From Vreelandella boliviensis LC1 (GTDB lineage Bacteria > Pseudomonadota > Gammaproteobacteria > Pseudomonadales > Halomonadaceae): DNA of 64,000 nucleotides. The position numbers and the translations under genes were made by a program. Where the stretch lies: NCBI RefSeq assembly GCF_000236035.1, contig NZ_JH393260.1, forward strand, positions 244,932 through 308,931. The letters run 5' to 3'. The notes beneath the pieces are model-generated. The model was not told where the DNA came from. It did not search any database and saw nothing but the letters and a program-made list of their open reading frames with translations. Each line of letters starts with the position of its first letter. Positions within the stretch are counted from its first letter, which is position 1. Positions 8,696-19,819 of the stretch are shown here, one piece after another.

Positions 8696-8771
8696 CGGTA
8701 TGACTCCTTGAAGCTAGCGGTTAACGCATTGATTTAAAGAATTGCGCGTGGTAGCGCTATAGTAAAGTCTA

Positions 8772-9403
<632 letters not shown>

Positions 9404-9444
9404 TAAAGGCGACTTTTAAAGATGATTCGTTACAAGCAGTTCTA

Positions 9445-9468
9445 AGCTTTAAAAACAGCTTTTAAAAA
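9445..9468. repeat. Degenerate 12-bp tandem duplication downstream of yraN
   Basis: AGCTTTAAAAAC (9445-9456) is followed by AGCTTTTAAAAA (9457-9468), matching at 10 of 12 positions, just after the yraN stop codon. Confidence 0.5.
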
Positions 9469-9471
9469 TCG

Positions 9472-9843
9472 TCAAAAGGCATCAAAGGCAGCTTTTACCC
9501 AGTCAAATTCGAGGTTGGGTGGCTTGCCTGTGATTGCCAGGATATCAAAGCGGCAAGGTGATGAAAGTCCGCTGCGAGCGATATAAAGTCGCGCCGCACG
9601 CACCAAACGTTGCTGTTTCTGGTAAGTGACGGTTTCCAGCGGGTGCCCATAGCGCGTCGTTGTACGGTGTTTGACCTCAATAAAGACGAGAATATCGCCA
9701 TCACGCATTACCAAGTCAAGCTCACCCCCTTTCACGTAATGATTCTGCGCGACGAGGGTGAGCCCCTGTTGGCACAGCCATTGAGCGGCAGTTTGCTCAA
9801 TGGCGGCGCCGCGGGCACGGGCAGTGTGGGCGTTAATCGTCAC
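9472..9843 (-). CDS. yraN: YraN / UPF0102 endonuclease-like protein
   Basis: The 123-residue protein matches UPF0102, with a restriction-endonuclease-like core. The motif order G-E-x-D (GGELDLVMRDGD near residue 42-51), then FIEVKHR (about 54-60) is the E-D-ExK-type active site of that fold. The biological role of YraN is not established. The start overlaps the end of lpoA by 11 bases on the same strand, which suggests translational coupling in the lpoA-yraN-diaA-dolP operon. Confidence 0.9.
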   Translation of the reverse strand: MTINAHTARARGAAIEQTAAQWLCQQGLTLVAQNHYVKGGELDLVMRDGDILVFIEVKHRTTTRYGHPLETVTYQKQQRLVRAARLYIARSGLSSPCRFDILAITGKPPNLEFDWVKAAFDAF

Positions 9844-11341
9844 TGTCGACCAGGTTAGGAATTAAAATTGGTGATGGGACACCATTCTGGAATTTGGCCC
9901 AGGGTAGCTCGCGGTAAATGCGTCCATCGCCACTCAGGTAGAGAGTGCCGGTGCTGCCATTCAGGCCGTTAAGCTCGCCAAGATTGGAAAAGCGGATGGC
10001 CAGTTCGTAAGCATCCACGCCCATTGCCATTAGGCGAAACATGGAAGCGTCAGACTCGTCGCGTAAGCTCTGGTAGGTCGCTGCAAAGGGTAGGGCTTCT
10101 TCGCCGCCGACAGCGGCATCGGGAATCTGCCAGGGAATATCAACAAACATGACATCGTTTAAATCTTGATCAAGGCGAGTCTGCAGACGCCCTTCGTGCA
10201 AGTGAGACGTGGCATAGATCGGCAGATTAGGGGCGTAGTAATAATCCATGGTTGGCGGCACCTGGCGCGCATACTCAGGTAGGGCGAGTAGGAAGAGTGC
10301 GTCGATATTGCTTAGGCGAGCGCGATCACCGCTGACATTGAGAGCAGTTTGAACGGCATTGGAAACCGAGCTCTCGGGGTTATAGCGCACGGCGTTAGTG
10401 ATTTCACCGCCTTGACTGTGCCACTCATTCCAAAAGGCCTCGCCTACGCGTCGGCCCCAGCCGTTATCAGGCACCATCATGGACATTTGGCGATGACCAT
10501 CCTGCCAAGCGCGGCGGGCGGCCTGGCGAGCTTCGTCTTCAGCTGAAAGGCCGTACTGGAACAGGCGCTGTGCTTGGTTGCTGTCGCCGCTGCCATAGTT
10601 AAGCGCCAATGTCGGTAGCGGCACGCTGTTGCGCTGTTCTAGCTGGGTGACTTGCTCCTTGTCTAGTGGGCCAATAATTAACTGAGCATTCATCTGCTGC
10701 GCGCGGTCATAAAGCTCATCCATCGAGTAGCGTGAGGCGTCCAAGAAGTTCAGCTCGACACTGCTACCTTTGACACTATGGTGCTGACGCATGGCAGTGG
10801 CGATGGTACTGGCGACGCTACTGAGCGGGCCTGATTCGGGCAAGGCAACCACGATACGGCGTATTTCCTGACCCTCAAGCTCGGGCAGCGCAATACTAAC
10901 TGCGCCGCTGGGCTGATCAAGCGCTTCACGGGCCCAGCGCTGGCGCTCTGCGAGCCTCTCTTGCTGATTGGCCTGCATCGGCAGTTCGTCATCGAGTACC
11001 TGGGTGGCGCGTAGCACGGCACGCGGCTCATTCAAGGCGCGTGCAAGTTCGGAAAATAGCAGCGCCCAGCGCACCCGGTCAGGTTCTGATAACAGGCTTT
11101 CATCGATCGCGTCGGCAGTTTCAAAGGCTCTGTCGCGCTCACCTTGCCGAGCGAGAATGTTGGCCGCTTCAAGGCGTGTTTTGGCGGCTTGTTCTGGCGC
11201 TTGCTGTTCCGCCTGACTGAGTAGCTGGCCAGCGTCTCCTGTAGGCACGCGATCCACCACGCTAGGCGGCTGCATCGCACAGCCCGCAACGAGAAATGCT
11301 GTGAGGGCGGCGGCGAATAAGCCACGTAATGACTGTTTCAT
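9833..11341 (-). CDS. lpoA: Penicillin-binding protein activator LpoA
   Basis: From the chosen ATG the lipoprotein has 502 residues. It starts MKQSLRGLFAAALTAFLVAGC, a lipoprotein signal with lipobox VAGC. A helical TPR-like region follows (about 30-170), then a periplasmic-binding-protein-like domain (about 180-500), including the IVVALPESGPLSSVASTIATA segment. LpoA reaches from the outer membrane to activate PBP1a. A longer ORF from 11515 is rejected because AAGGAAGG lies just before 11341 and the lipobox fits that start. It diverges from rsmI. Confidence 0.92.
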   Translation of the reverse strand: MKQSLRGLFAAALTAFLVAGCAMQPPSVVDRVPTGDAGQLLSQAEQQAPEQAAKTRLEAANILARQGERDRAFETADAIDESLLSEPDRVRWALLFSELARALNEPRAVLRATQVLDDELPMQANQQERLAERQRWAREALDQPSGAVSIALPELEGQEIRRIVVALPESGPLSSVASTIATAMRQHHSVKGSSVELNFLDASRYSMDELYDRAQQMNAQLIIGPLDKEQVTQLEQRNSVPLPTLALNYGSGDSNQAQRLFQYGLSAEDEARQAARRAWQDGHRQMSMMVPDNGWGRRVGEAFWNEWHSQGGEITNAVRYNPESSVSNAVQTALNVSGDRARLSNIDALFLLALPEYARQVPPTMDYYYAPNLPIYATSHLHEGRLQTRLDQDLNDVMFVDIPWQIPDAAVGGEEALPFAATYQSLRDESDASMFRLMAMGVDAYELAIRFSNLGELNGLNGSTGTLYLSGDGRIYRELPWAKFQNGVPSPILIPNLVDSDD

Positions 11342-11428
11342 GTATCCTTCCTTAAGTTTCCATTTGCGCTGTCGCTGTTTGCCAGTGATGAGGCCACTGC
11401 ACAAGCATAGCGCACCGGCAGAGCAAGC

Positions 11429-11464
11429 CATCAATGAATCGAGAATCATCAACGAATTGAGAGT
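11429..11464. repeat. Degenerate 18-bp tandem duplication upstream of rsmI
   Basis: CATCAATGAATCGAGAAT (11429-11446) is followed directly by CATCAACGAATTGAGAGT (11447-11464), matching at 15 of 18 positions. A partial third unit CAACAATGA carries the rsmI start codon. The second unit supplies the GAGAG purine run. Confidence 0.7.
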
Positions 11465-11469
11465 CAACA

Positions 11470-12327
11470 ATGACAGACCATAATCCGGGCACATTGTACG
11501 TGGTTGCCACGCCAATTGGGAATTTGGACGACTTAACCGCGCGTGCCGCTCGGGTGTTAGGGCAAGTTACGCGGATTGCGGCTGAAGATACCCGCCATAG
11601 TGGACGCCTGTTGACACACTTGGGGCTGAATAAGCCCATGCTCTCTTTACATGAGCACAATGAAGCGCGCCGTGTGGATACCTTGGATAGTTATCTCGCC
11701 GCAGGTGAAGATATTGCCTTAATCAGCGACGCAGGAACACCGCTAATAAGCGATCCAGGCTTTGTGCTGGTGCGCGAGTTGCGGGCGCGCAATCGCCATA
11801 TTGTGCCAATTCCGGGCCCCTGTGCGCTGATTACTGCACTGTCAGGGGCGGGCCTGCCGACAGACCGTTTTGTGTTTGCTGGTTTTCTGCCTGCCAAGCC
11901 TGGCGCGCGCCGCCAAGCGTTAGACGGTTGGAAAACTCGCGAAGAGACGCTGGTGTTTTATGAATCCCCCCACCGTATCGTGCACACCCTTGAGGCGTTG
12001 CAGGAGCAAATGGAGGGGCGCGATGTAGTGCTGGCACGTGAGCTAACCAAGACCTTCGAAACTTTTTTGCACGGTACGCCTGCATCGTTATTGGAGCAAT
12101 TAGCCGCCGACCCTAATCAAGCCCGCGGCGAATTCGTGGTGATTGTCGCCGGCGCCCCTCCGGTTGAACAGAGTGAGCATCAGGATATATCAGCAGATGC
12201 CTTGTTGGAGGCACTGTTGGCAGAGGGCGTTGGTGTGAAGCAGAGCGCTGCGATTGCCGCGCGAATGCTCGGTGGTCGTAAGCAAGTCTGGTACGCTCGT
12301 TTGCAAGCAATTAAAGGTGAGCATTGA
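11470..12327 (+). CDS. rsmI: 16S rRNA (cytidine1402-2'-O)-methyltransferase RsmI
   Basis: The 285-residue protein belongs to the tetrapyrrole-methylase-fold family. Visible motifs are LYVVATPIGNLDDLTARA at the N-terminus, AAEDTRHSGRLL near 37, ALISDAGTPLISDPG near 80 and PGPCALITALSGAGLP near 110. RsmI 2'-O-methylates C1402 in the decoding centre. RsmH, which N4-methylates the same cytidine, is encoded about 470 bp downstream, so both modifying enzymes of C1402 lie together around rnpB. The start codon is ATG at the end of a tandem repeat. Confidence 0.96.
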   Translation: MTDHNPGTLYVVATPIGNLDDLTARAARVLGQVTRIAAEDTRHSGRLLTHLGLNKPMLSLHEHNEARRVDTLDSYLAAGEDIALISDAGTPLISDPGFVLVRELRARNRHIVPIPGPCALITALSGAGLPTDRFVFAGFLPAKPGARRQALDGWKTREETLVFYESPHRIVHTLEALQEQMEGRDVVLARELTKTFETFLHGTPASLLEQLAADPNQARGEFVVIVAGAPPVEQSEHQDISADALLEALLAEGVGVKQSAAIAARMLGGRKQVWYARLQAIKGEH

Positions 12328-12359
12328 GGCAAGTCGAGGGCGCTGGTATGCTTGCCGCC

Positions 12360-12730
<371 letters not shown>

Positions 12731-12740
12731 TTTACGTACC

Positions 12741-12765
12741 AGAGCGTGCCCGCACGCTCTTTATT
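12741..12765 (+). terminator. Intrinsic terminator after rnpB
   Basis: AGAGCGTG (12741-12748) pairs with CACGCTCT (12753-12760) around a CCCG loop and is followed by TTTATT. It lies between rnpB and rsmH. Confidence 0.8.
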
Positions 12766-12797
12766 ACGCTGTCTCTAACATCTTGTGTGAGAAAAAC

Positions 12798-13754
12798 ATG
12801 CCTTCTCCTGACGCTGAACAGGTTGCTTCCCGCTTTCGCCATACCAGCGTATTACTGGAGGGTGCTGTCGATGCCCTGGTTCATAATGCGCAGGGCGTCT
12901 ATTTAGACGGTACTTTCGGGAGAGGCGGTCACTCACGGGTTATCCTTGATCGCCTGGGCGCCCAAGGCCAGCTGCTGGCTATGGATCGTGACCCCCAGGC
13001 GATTGCCGCTGCCGCTGAAATAGCCGATCCACGCTTCCTGATTACCCAGCGCGAATTTGCCCGGCTAGCTGAGTTTGCTCGTGAACAGGGCGTGTTCGGT
13101 AAGCTTTCCGGGGTGCTGCTCGATGTTGGCGTGTCATCGCCTCAGTTGGATGACCCCGAGCGCGGTTTCAGCTTTATGCGCGACGGCCCCCTAGATATGC
13201 GTATGGATCCTACCCAAGGGCAGAGCGTCGCTGACTTCCTGGCCCGAGCCAATGAAGCAGATATTGCCTACGTGTTTAAAACCTATGGGGAAGAGCGCTA
13301 TGCCAAGCGCCTCGCTCGAGCCGTAGTGACGCGCCGGGTTGAGCGGCCGTTTACCCATACGGTCGATTTAGCCGAAGTGTTAAAAGTTGCCCACCCCGCC
13401 TGGGAAAAAGGGCGCCACCCCGCCACCAAAGCATTTCAAGGACTGCGTATTTTCGTCAACGGCGAACTGGAGCAGTTAGATAGTGCCTTAGATGCTGCGC
13501 TTGAGGCGCTGGCGCCTGGTGGTCACTTAGTCGTTATCAGCTTTCACTCGCTAGAAGATCGCCGTGTGAAGCGCTTTATTCGCCACCATGTCCGCGGCGA
13601 TACCGACCTACCACGTGGTGTGCCTATTCGCGACGATCAATTGAATCGGCGTCTTGAAGCGCTAGGCAAAGGCGTGCGGCCAAGCGAGGAGGAGGTTGAT
13701 GCGAATCCTCGCGCACGCAGTGCCGTCATGCGGGCTGCACGCAAACGGATGTAA
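12798..13754 (+). CDS. rsmH: 16S rRNA (cytosine1402-N4)-methyltransferase RsmH
   Basis: From ATG 12798 the protein has 318 residues. Motifs are [15 protein letters not shown], the SAM-binding [11 protein letters not shown] near residue 36, [22 protein letters not shown] near 105 and [15 protein letters not shown] near 250. A longer frame reaching 12621 lies inside rnpB and is rejected. The gene heads the dcw cluster, but its usual partner mraZ is missing: only about 70 bp with the rnpB terminator separate it from rnpB. ftsL follows 8 bp downstream. Confidence 0.96.
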   Translation: MPSPDAEQVASRFRHTSVLLEGAVDALVHNAQGVYLDGTFGRGGHSRVILDRLGAQGQLLAMDRDPQAIAAAAEIADPRFLITQREFARLAEFAREQGVFGKLSGVLLDVGVSSPQLDDPERGFSFMRDGPLDMRMDPTQGQSVADFLARANEADIAYVFKTYGEERYAKRLARAVVTRRVERPFTHTVDLAEVLKVAHPAWEKGRHPATKAFQGLRIFVNGELEQLDSALDAALEALAPGGHLVVISFHSLEDRRVKRFIRHHVRGDTDLPRGVPIRDDQLNRRLEALGKGVRPSEEEVDANPRARSAVMRAARKRM

Positions 13755-13762
13755 ATGTCATC

Positions 13763-14098
13763 ATGAGCATGGATCGGATTGAGCAGTGGGCAACCACGCT
13801 ACGCGCCGAGTGGCCTTTCAGGCTGCGTCTACGTACCTGGCCGGTAGTTATTGTACTGTTGTTTCTACTCTGTATGGCTTCAGGGCTAGGCGTGGTCGTC
13901 ACTACCCATAAGACGCGGGTTCAATTTGCTCAGTTGCAACAGCTGGAGCAGGAAGAGAACCAGCTGCAAACGGAGTGGGGGCAGCTATTGCTTGAGGAGG
14001 GCGCATGGTCAACGCCTGCCCGCATTGAACAAATCGCTACTGACCGACTGGGTATGCGAATCCCCGATGTCCATGATGTTGAGGTGATTCGGCCATGA
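13763..14098 (+). CDS. ftsL: Cell division protein FtsL
   Basis: The 111-residue bitopic protein has a short cytoplasmic N-terminus, one membrane segment (about residues 27-47, rich in Val/Leu) and a periplasmic coiled coil (about 50-85, with QLQQLEQEENQLQTEW). FtsL forms the FtsQLB subcomplex that activates FtsWI. The C-terminus RIEQIATDRLGMRIP is typical. It overlaps ftsI by four bases (ATGA). Confidence 0.94.
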   Translation: MSMDRIEQWATTLRAEWPFRLRLRTWPVVIVLLFLLCMASGLGVVVTTHKTRVQFAQLQQLEQEENQLQTEWGQLLLEEGAWSTPARIEQIATDRLGMRIPDVHDVEVIRP

Positions 14099-15801
14099 GG
14101 ATCGAGCGTCGAGGCGGTACCTCTCGCCAAGCTCCGATTGCGCCCCCTCTCGGAGGCGGGCGGTTTTTGTTTATTCTGCTCGCGGTTGGGTTGGCATTGG
14201 CTATTTTGATTGGCCGCATTACTTTGCTTCAGGTAATTGACCGCCCCTTTCTGCAAAGCCAAGGCGACGCGCGTACTCTTCGCCACGAAGCAATCCCTGC
14301 CCACCGCGGCATGATTACTGACCGAAATGGCGAGCCGTTGGCGATTTCCACGCCAGTGGTGACCATCTGGGCCAATCCACAAGAACTTCCCGAGGATGCT
14401 ATTCAGCGCGTTATGTTAGCCCAGGCACTGGGTATGACATTGAGCGACTTTGAGTCCCGGGTGGCGCGCTTTAGCGAGCATGAGTTTATGTATTTGCGCC
14501 GCCAATTGACCCCTGCGGTGGCCCAGCAGATACTTAACCTGCGCACGCCTGGCGTTTACCCGCAGCGTGAATATAAACGCTACTATCCGGCCGGTGAGGT
14601 CGCCGCCCAACTGCTGGGGGTGACCAATGTTGATGATGTCGGCCAGGAGGGGTTAGAGCTCTCTTACCAGCCTTACTTAGCGGGCCACCCAGGCCAGCGC
14701 CGGGTTATTAAAGATCGCCGCGGACGCCTAGTGCGCGAGCTGGGTGTGATTAATGAAGCCCAGCCGGGGGGAGAGCTCACTTTATCTATTGATCAGCGTA
14801 TTCAATATATGGCCTATCGTGAGTTGCGCGCTGCGGTGGTTGAGAATGAGGCTGACGGCGGTGTTTTGGTGATGATGGATGCGCGCACGGGAGAAGTGTT
14901 AGCAATGGCTAACTTACCTTCCTATAACCCTAATAATCGGGCGGGGCTTGATCCGCGCGGATTACGTAACCAGGCGCTGGTGGATGTGTTTGAACCAGGT
15001 TCGGTTATGAAACCGCTGGCCATGGCCGCCGTGTTGGAAAGTGGCGTGGTGGATCGTAACGCTGTCGTTGACACCTCGCCGGGTTGGATGCGGCTGGATC
15101 AGTTCACCATTCGCGATTTCCGTAATTATGGCGAACTGGATCTCCCCGGCATTTTGGAGAAATCGTCGAATGTGGGTATGTCCCGCCTAGCACTGCAACT
15201 AAGCGATACGGAAATTTGGGAAAAATATCATCAGTTGGGGCTGGGGCAAGCACTCGGAACCGGTTTCCCTGGTGAGTCAACGGGTAGCCTGCCGGCGCCC
15301 GTTCGCTGGTCGCGTAGCGAGCGGGCGACACTTTCCTATGGTTACGGCCTGTCTGTTTCAGCGGTGCAACTGGCCAGTGCTTACACGGCATTAGCCAATG
15401 ATGGCGTGCGTTTGCCACCCTCTCTTCTGCGTCTTTCTGAGCCGCCCCAGGGCACCCCCGCTATATCGCCGTCGGTTGCCAATGACCTGCTGAATATTCT
15501 CGAAACCTCTGTCGCCGCCTATACCGGCGGACGGCGGGCCCGTGTAGAAGGCTATCGCGTGGGAGGTAAAACGGGCACGGTGCGTAAAATAGGTCAGCAA
15601 GGCTATACCACCGATGCTTACCGCAGCGTTTTTGCTGGGATTGCGCCCATCTCTGATCCGCGTATTGTCACTGTGGTAATGATTGATCACCCCAAAGCCG
15701 GCGAATTTTACGGCGGCGCTGTCGCTGCACCGGTTTTTTCCAGTGTGACAGGGAATGCTTTACGCTTGTTGGATGTTCCGCCGGATCACGAGGCGGAGTA
15801 G
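14095..15801 (+). CDS. ftsI: Septal peptidoglycan transpeptidase FtsI (PBP3)
   Basis: The 568-residue class B penicillin-binding protein has an N-terminal membrane anchor (about 23-46), a pedestal domain and a transpeptidase domain. The catalytic motifs are SVMK (Ser303-Lys306), SSN (about 357-359) and KTG (492-494). It crosslinks septal peptidoglycan together with FtsW, encoded seven genes downstream. It is coupled to ftsL by an ATGA overlap; murE follows after 17 bp with an AAGGAGG Shine-Dalgarno. Confidence 0.97.
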   Translation: MRIERRGGTSRQAPIAPPLGGGRFLFILLAVGLALAILIGRITLLQVIDRPFLQSQGDARTLRHEAIPAHRGMITDRNGEPLAISTPVVTIWANPQELPEDAIQRVMLAQALGMTLSDFESRVARFSEHEFMYLRRQLTPAVAQQILNLRTPGVYPQREYKRYYPAGEVAAQLLGVTNVDDVGQEGLELSYQPYLAGHPGQRRVIKDRRGRLVRELGVINEAQPGGELTLSIDQRIQYMAYRELRAAVVENEADGGVLVMMDARTGEVLAMANLPSYNPNNRAGLDPRGLRNQALVDVFEPGSVMKPLAMAAVLESGVVDRNAVVDTSPGWMRLDQFTIRDFRNYGELDLPGILEKSSNVGMSRLALQLSDTEIWEKYHQLGLGQALGTGFPGESTGSLPAPVRWSRSERATLSYGYGLSVSAVQLASAYTALANDGVRLPPSLLRLSEPPQGTPAISPSVANDLLNILETSVAAYTGGRRARVEGYRVGGKTGTVRKIGQQGYTTDAYRSVFAGIAPISDPRIVTVVMIDHPKAGEFYGGAVAAPVFSSVTGNALRLLDVPPDHEAE

Positions 15802-15818
15802 CTTTTTAAGGAGGTTGC

Positions 15819-17312
15819 ATGACGCTGAGTCCAGGCGATGTATTGACGGCGCTGGCGAAAGTATGGCCCAAGTCACCCCTGCCCGCCGACCTGCCCAAGC
15901 TGCCGGATCAGGTGCGCATTGAAATGAACTCCCGCAAGCTGACGAAGGGTGACATTTTCGTGGCCGTGCCGGGCAGTCAGCGTGACGGCCGCGACTTTAT
16001 CGAGCAAGCGCTTGAAGTCGGCGCTGCGCTTGTTTTAGCGCAAGGGGCGGACAGCGATGTACAGCTTGAGGGGCGTGTGCTGAAGCTGCCGCATTTGTCG
16101 TCGCGTTTAGGGGAGCTAGGGCGGGCACTGTTTAAGGTGCCCCGTGAGCTGGAAGTGATTGCGGTGACCGGTACTAACGGTAAAAGCTCAGTCACTCAGT
16201 ATATTGCTGCCCTCAGTGAAGCGTTGGGAACACCCGCGGGCCTCGTCGGCACCTTAGGTGTGGGGCGCCCTGGCGAGTTGAGTGATAGTGGCTTAACTAC
16301 ACCTGGCCCCCTGGCGCTGCAGGCGACACTGGGTGAGCTGGCACAGCAGGGCGTAACACGTGTCGCCCTGGAAGCCTCTTCCCACGCCCTGGATCAGTAC
16401 CGTTTGGAAGCGGTCAACGTCAGCGTGGGTGTTTTTACCAATCTGACTCGCGACCATTTGGATTACCACGGCAGCATGGCGGCCTACGCCGCCTCAAAAG
16501 CCAAGCTGTTTCGCCGTTCTGAACTTACCTTAGCGGTGGTGAATGGTGATGACCCCTTGGCGCGCTTAATGCTGGCTGGCTGCAGTAGTCGCGTCCGAGT
16601 GCTGGCCACCGGGCAAGATGAAGCCGTTACGCTGCGGGTGCTGGACTGGCAGGCGTTTGAGCAGGGGCAGCAGGCGATGATTGCGACGCCCAACGGTGAG
16701 AAAATGCTGCGCTTAAATTTAATCGGGCGCTTTAATTTAGATAATGTTCTGCTCGCCATGGCAGTGCTATACGGGTTGGGCGAACCGCTCGATGCGCTGT
16801 TCGATGCAGCGATGTCACTTACGCCGGTACCGGGGCGTATGGAGCTGTATGGTGATGTTGACGCTCCTAGTGTGATAGTGGATTACGCCCACACACCGGA
16901 TGCCCTACAGAGTGCTCTGCAAGCGCTACGGGCACACTTGGGCGATGTGGGTAAGTTATGGTGCGTGTTTGGCTGTGGCGGTGACCGCGATACGGGCAAG
17001 CGAGCCGAAATGGCCAAGGTCGCCGAGCAACTGGCGGATCACATTGTGGTCACCGACGACAATCCGCGCCACGAGTCCGCCGCGCATATCCGTGCGCAGA
17101 TATTGACCGGCTTCTCTGCTGCTGCGCGTCCCATCGAAATCGCCGATCGCCGCGAGGCCGTGGCAACGGCTATCCAACAAGCGGCCCCTCAGGATGTAGT
17201 ACTGATCGCCGGTAAAGGCCACGAGGCGTATCAGGAAATCCAGGGGGTGCGCCACCCCTATGACGATAGTGATGAGATCCGGCGCGCATTTGCCCTGCGG
17301 AGAGCCCAATAA
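15819..17312 (+). CDS. murE: UDP-MurNAc-tripeptide synthetase MurE
   Basis: The 497-residue cytoplasmic Mur ligase adds the third stem-peptide residue. The P-loop is TGTNGKSS (117-124); the central domain holds EASSHALDQYR; the C-terminal domain contains DNPRHE, the signature associated with meso-diaminopimelate specificity, so a Gram-negative type stem is inferred. It ends TAATG, sharing one base with the murF start. Length and motif order are normal. Confidence 0.96.
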   Translation: MTLSPGDVLTALAKVWPKSPLPADLPKLPDQVRIEMNSRKLTKGDIFVAVPGSQRDGRDFIEQALEVGAALVLAQGADSDVQLEGRVLKLPHLSSRLGELGRALFKVPRELEVIAVTGTNGKSSVTQYIAALSEALGTPAGLVGTLGVGRPGELSDSGLTTPGPLALQATLGELAQQGVTRVALEASSHALDQYRLEAVNVSVGVFTNLTRDHLDYHGSMAAYAASKAKLFRRSELTLAVVNGDDPLARLMLAGCSSRVRVLATGQDEAVTLRVLDWQAFEQGQQAMIATPNGEKMLRLNLIGRFNLDNVLLAMAVLYGLGEPLDALFDAAMSLTPVPGRMELYGDVDAPSVIVDYAHTPDALQSALQALRAHLGDVGKLWCVFGCGGDRDTGKRAEMAKVAEQLADHIVVTDDNPRHESAAHIRAQILTGFSAAARPIEIADRREAVATAIQQAAPQDVVLIAGKGHEAYQEIQGVRHPYDDSDEIRRAFALRRAQ

Positions 17313-18664
17313 TGCATTGGACACTTAAGCAAGTGGCCGCAGCGCTGTGTATTGATACGCCGTCTGGCAATGCTCAAATAGCCGTCACTTCAGTCGTTAC
17401 CGATAGCCGTAAGATTGAACCTGGTTGCCTGTTTATTGCCTTAAAAGGGATTAATTTTGACGGCCATGAGTTTGTCGAGCGCGCTCGAGAGTTGGGCGCT
17501 GTAGCGGCACTGGTAGAGGCCCCGGTTGCCAGCGACTTACCCCAGCTGGTGTGCCCCGATACGCGCTTGGCCCTAGGGCTACTCGCTGGTGCACATCGAA
17601 GCGCATGGCACGGCCCCTTGGTGGCAGTCACCGGCAATAGCGGTAAAACTACCGTGAAGGAGATGTGCGCTGCACTGCTGACGCCTTTAGGCGAGGTGTT
17701 AGCGACCGAGGCGAATCTGAACAACGATTTCGGCGCGCCGCTGACCTTATTGCGATTGTGCCAGCAGCATAAAGCCGCCGTGATAGAGCTAGGCGCTAAC
17801 CATTTGGGTGAGATTGCGTGGACTGCGCCACTGGCACGGCCAGATATTGCGATTATTACCAATGTGACTGGTGCCCATGTGGGCGAGTTTGGCGGCATGG
17901 GGCAGATCGCCCAGGCGAAAAGTGAACTGCTAGCCGGACTGTGTGAGCAGGGTGCGGCTATATTGAACCGCGATGATGACTACTACTCCTTCTGGGCATC
18001 TCGTGCGGCCCCGCGGCGAGTTGTCAGCTTTGGCTTTCATCCCCAGGCCGATGTGAGCGCCTCAGCGCTTTCCTGTGATCCTCAAGGGCGGTATGCTTTC
18101 ACGCTACTGCAGCATGGCCAAGCGCTGGGCCAAGTGCGTTTACCGCTGCTCGGCAAGCATAATGTCAGTAATGCCTTAGCCGCCGCCGCTGCGGCATTAG
18201 CGCTAGGTGTGTCGCCAGAGCAGCTCATTGCGCGCTTGGAATCGTTGCAAGCGCTAGCGGGTAGGCTAACCGTGGTGCCCGGTTTGCGAGGAGCTAAGCT
18301 GCTGGATGACACTTACAATGCCAACCCGGGGGCGGTCAAAGCGGCCCTGGATACTCTGGCGAGTTTCCCGGCTCCACGCTGGTGTGCGTTAGGCGCCATG
18401 GGCGAGCTGGGAGACGAGTCGGCAGCGCTGCACGCGGATATTGGTCGCTACGCTGCAGAGCTTGGCATTGATGAACTGTTGACGTTGGGCGACGCCGCAC
18501 GCGCTGCCAGCGAGGCCTTTAGTCGTGGGCTGCATTTTAACGATCACGAGGCGCTAACGCGTCATGTCACTAATACTTTGCCGCCGGACACCACTTTGCT
18601 GGTGAAAGGGTCGCGCAGCGCGGGCATGGAACATGTCGTCAATGCACTGCGTTCGGATAATTAA
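17312..18664 (+). CDS. murF: UDP-MurNAc-tripeptide-D-Ala-D-Ala ligase MurF
   Basis: The 450-residue Mur ligase attaches the D-Ala-D-Ala dipeptide, made by Ddl further down the cluster. Features: the N-terminal substrate domain with VVTDSRKIEPGCLFIALKG, P-loop TGNSGKTT near residue 109, NNDFGAPLTLL near 136 and DDTYNANPGA near 330. It starts inside the last base of murE and is followed after 14 bp by mraY, consistent with one transcript. Confidence 0.96.
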   Translation: MHWTLKQVAAALCIDTPSGNAQIAVTSVVTDSRKIEPGCLFIALKGINFDGHEFVERARELGAVAALVEAPVASDLPQLVCPDTRLALGLLAGAHRSAWHGPLVAVTGNSGKTTVKEMCAALLTPLGEVLATEANLNNDFGAPLTLLRLCQQHKAAVIELGANHLGEIAWTAPLARPDIAIITNVTGAHVGEFGGMGQIAQAKSELLAGLCEQGAAILNRDDDYYSFWASRAAPRRVVSFGFHPQADVSASALSCDPQGRYAFTLLQHGQALGQVRLPLLGKHNVSNALAAAAAALALGVSPEQLIARLESLQALAGRLTVVPGLRGAKLLDDTYNANPGAVKAALDTLASFPAPRWCALGAMGELGDESAALHADIGRYAAELGIDELLTLGDAARAASEAFSRGLHFNDHEALTRHVTNTLPPDTTLLVKGSRSAGMEHVVNALRSDN

Positions 18665-18678
18665 GGTAAGCGCCGTTC

Positions 18679-19761
18679 ATGTTACTTCACTTGGCGAATT
18701 TTCTGTCGCAGTACCAATCTGTTTTTCAGGTAGTCAACTATTTAACTCTGCGCGTGATTTTAAGCGCTCTGACGTCGTTAATGCTCTGCTTGTGGCTGGG
18801 TCCATGGATGATTCGGCGTCTGGTCGAAGGGCAAATCGGGCAATCCGTGCGTGACGATGGCCCGCAGTCCCACCTTTCCAAGGCGGGCACCCCGACCATG
18901 GGGGGCGCGATGATTATATTGGCTATTGCCATTAGTACCTTGCTTTGGGGTGACTTAACCAATCTTTATGTCTGGGTGGTGCTGGGTGTAACCATAGGCT
19001 TTGGTGCCATCGGCTGGGTCGATGACTACCGCAAAGTAGTGGAGAAAAATCCGCGCGGCTTACCCGCTCGCTGGAAGTATTTCTGGCAGTCGGTAGTAGG
19101 CCTTGGCGCGGCCGTGTTGCTCTATTTAACTGCTTCAACGCCGGTTGAAACCAGTTTGTTAGTACCGCTGTTCAAAGAGGTCGCACTGCCGCTGGGTGTT
19201 TTCTATATTGTGCTTACCTACTTTGTGATTGTGGGCAGTTCCAATGCGGTTAATTTGACCGATGGTCTTGATGGCTTGGCGATTATGCCCACAGTACTGG
19301 TGGCCATGGGCTTGTCGGTGTTTGCGTATGCCAGTGGCAATACCGTGTTTGCCGAGTACCTGCATATTCCGTTTATTGCCGGTACCGGCGAGTTGGCGGT
19401 TTTTTGTGCCACCATTGCTGGTGCCGGGCTTGGCTTCTTATGGTTTAACACCTACCCCGCCCAGGTTTTTATGGGCGACGTGGGCGCCTTAGCGCTAGGG
19501 GCTGCGTTGGGTGTGGTGGCAGTGATCGTGCGTCAGGAAATCGTGCTGTTTATCATGGGCGGTATTTTTGTCATGGAGACAATATCGGTCATTCTTCAAG
19601 TGGGTTCCTATAAACTCACTGGGCGACGCATCTTCCGTATGGCGCCTTTGCATCATCATTATGAGTTAAAAGGCTGGCCTGAGCCGCGGGTAATCGTGCG
19701 CTTTTGGATTATTACCGTGGTGCTGGTGCTGCTTGGCCTCGCGACGCTCAAAATTCGTTAA
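18679..19761 (+). CDS. mraY: Phospho-MurNAc-pentapeptide transferase MraY
   Basis: The 360-residue polytopic membrane enzyme transfers phospho-MurNAc-pentapeptide to undecaprenyl phosphate to form lipid I. The family motifs are visible: [12 protein letters not shown] near residue 70, the catalytic VDDYRK near 115, [14 protein letters not shown] near 190, [11 protein letters not shown] near 266 and the C-terminal [12 protein letters not shown]. About ten membrane helices are expected. Confidence 0.97.
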   Translation: MLLHLANFLSQYQSVFQVVNYLTLRVILSALTSLMLCLWLGPWMIRRLVEGQIGQSVRDDGPQSHLSKAGTPTMGGAMIILAIAISTLLWGDLTNLYVWVVLGVTIGFGAIGWVDDYRKVVEKNPRGLPARWKYFWQSVVGLGAAVLLYLTASTPVETSLLVPLFKEVALPLGVFYIVLTYFVIVGSSNAVNLTDGLDGLAIMPTVLVAMGLSVFAYASGNTVFAEYLHIPFIAGTGELAVFCATIAGAGLGFLWFNTYPAQVFMGDVGALALGAALGVVAVIVRQEIVLFIMGGIFVMETISVILQVGSYKLTGRRIFRMAPLHHHYELKGWPEPRVIVRFWIITVVLVLLGLATLKIR

Positions 19762-19819
19762 TGCATGTGGCCATGAGTGCACTTGTTGGTCATGGGTATG
19801 AGGCGAGAGGGAGCCTGTG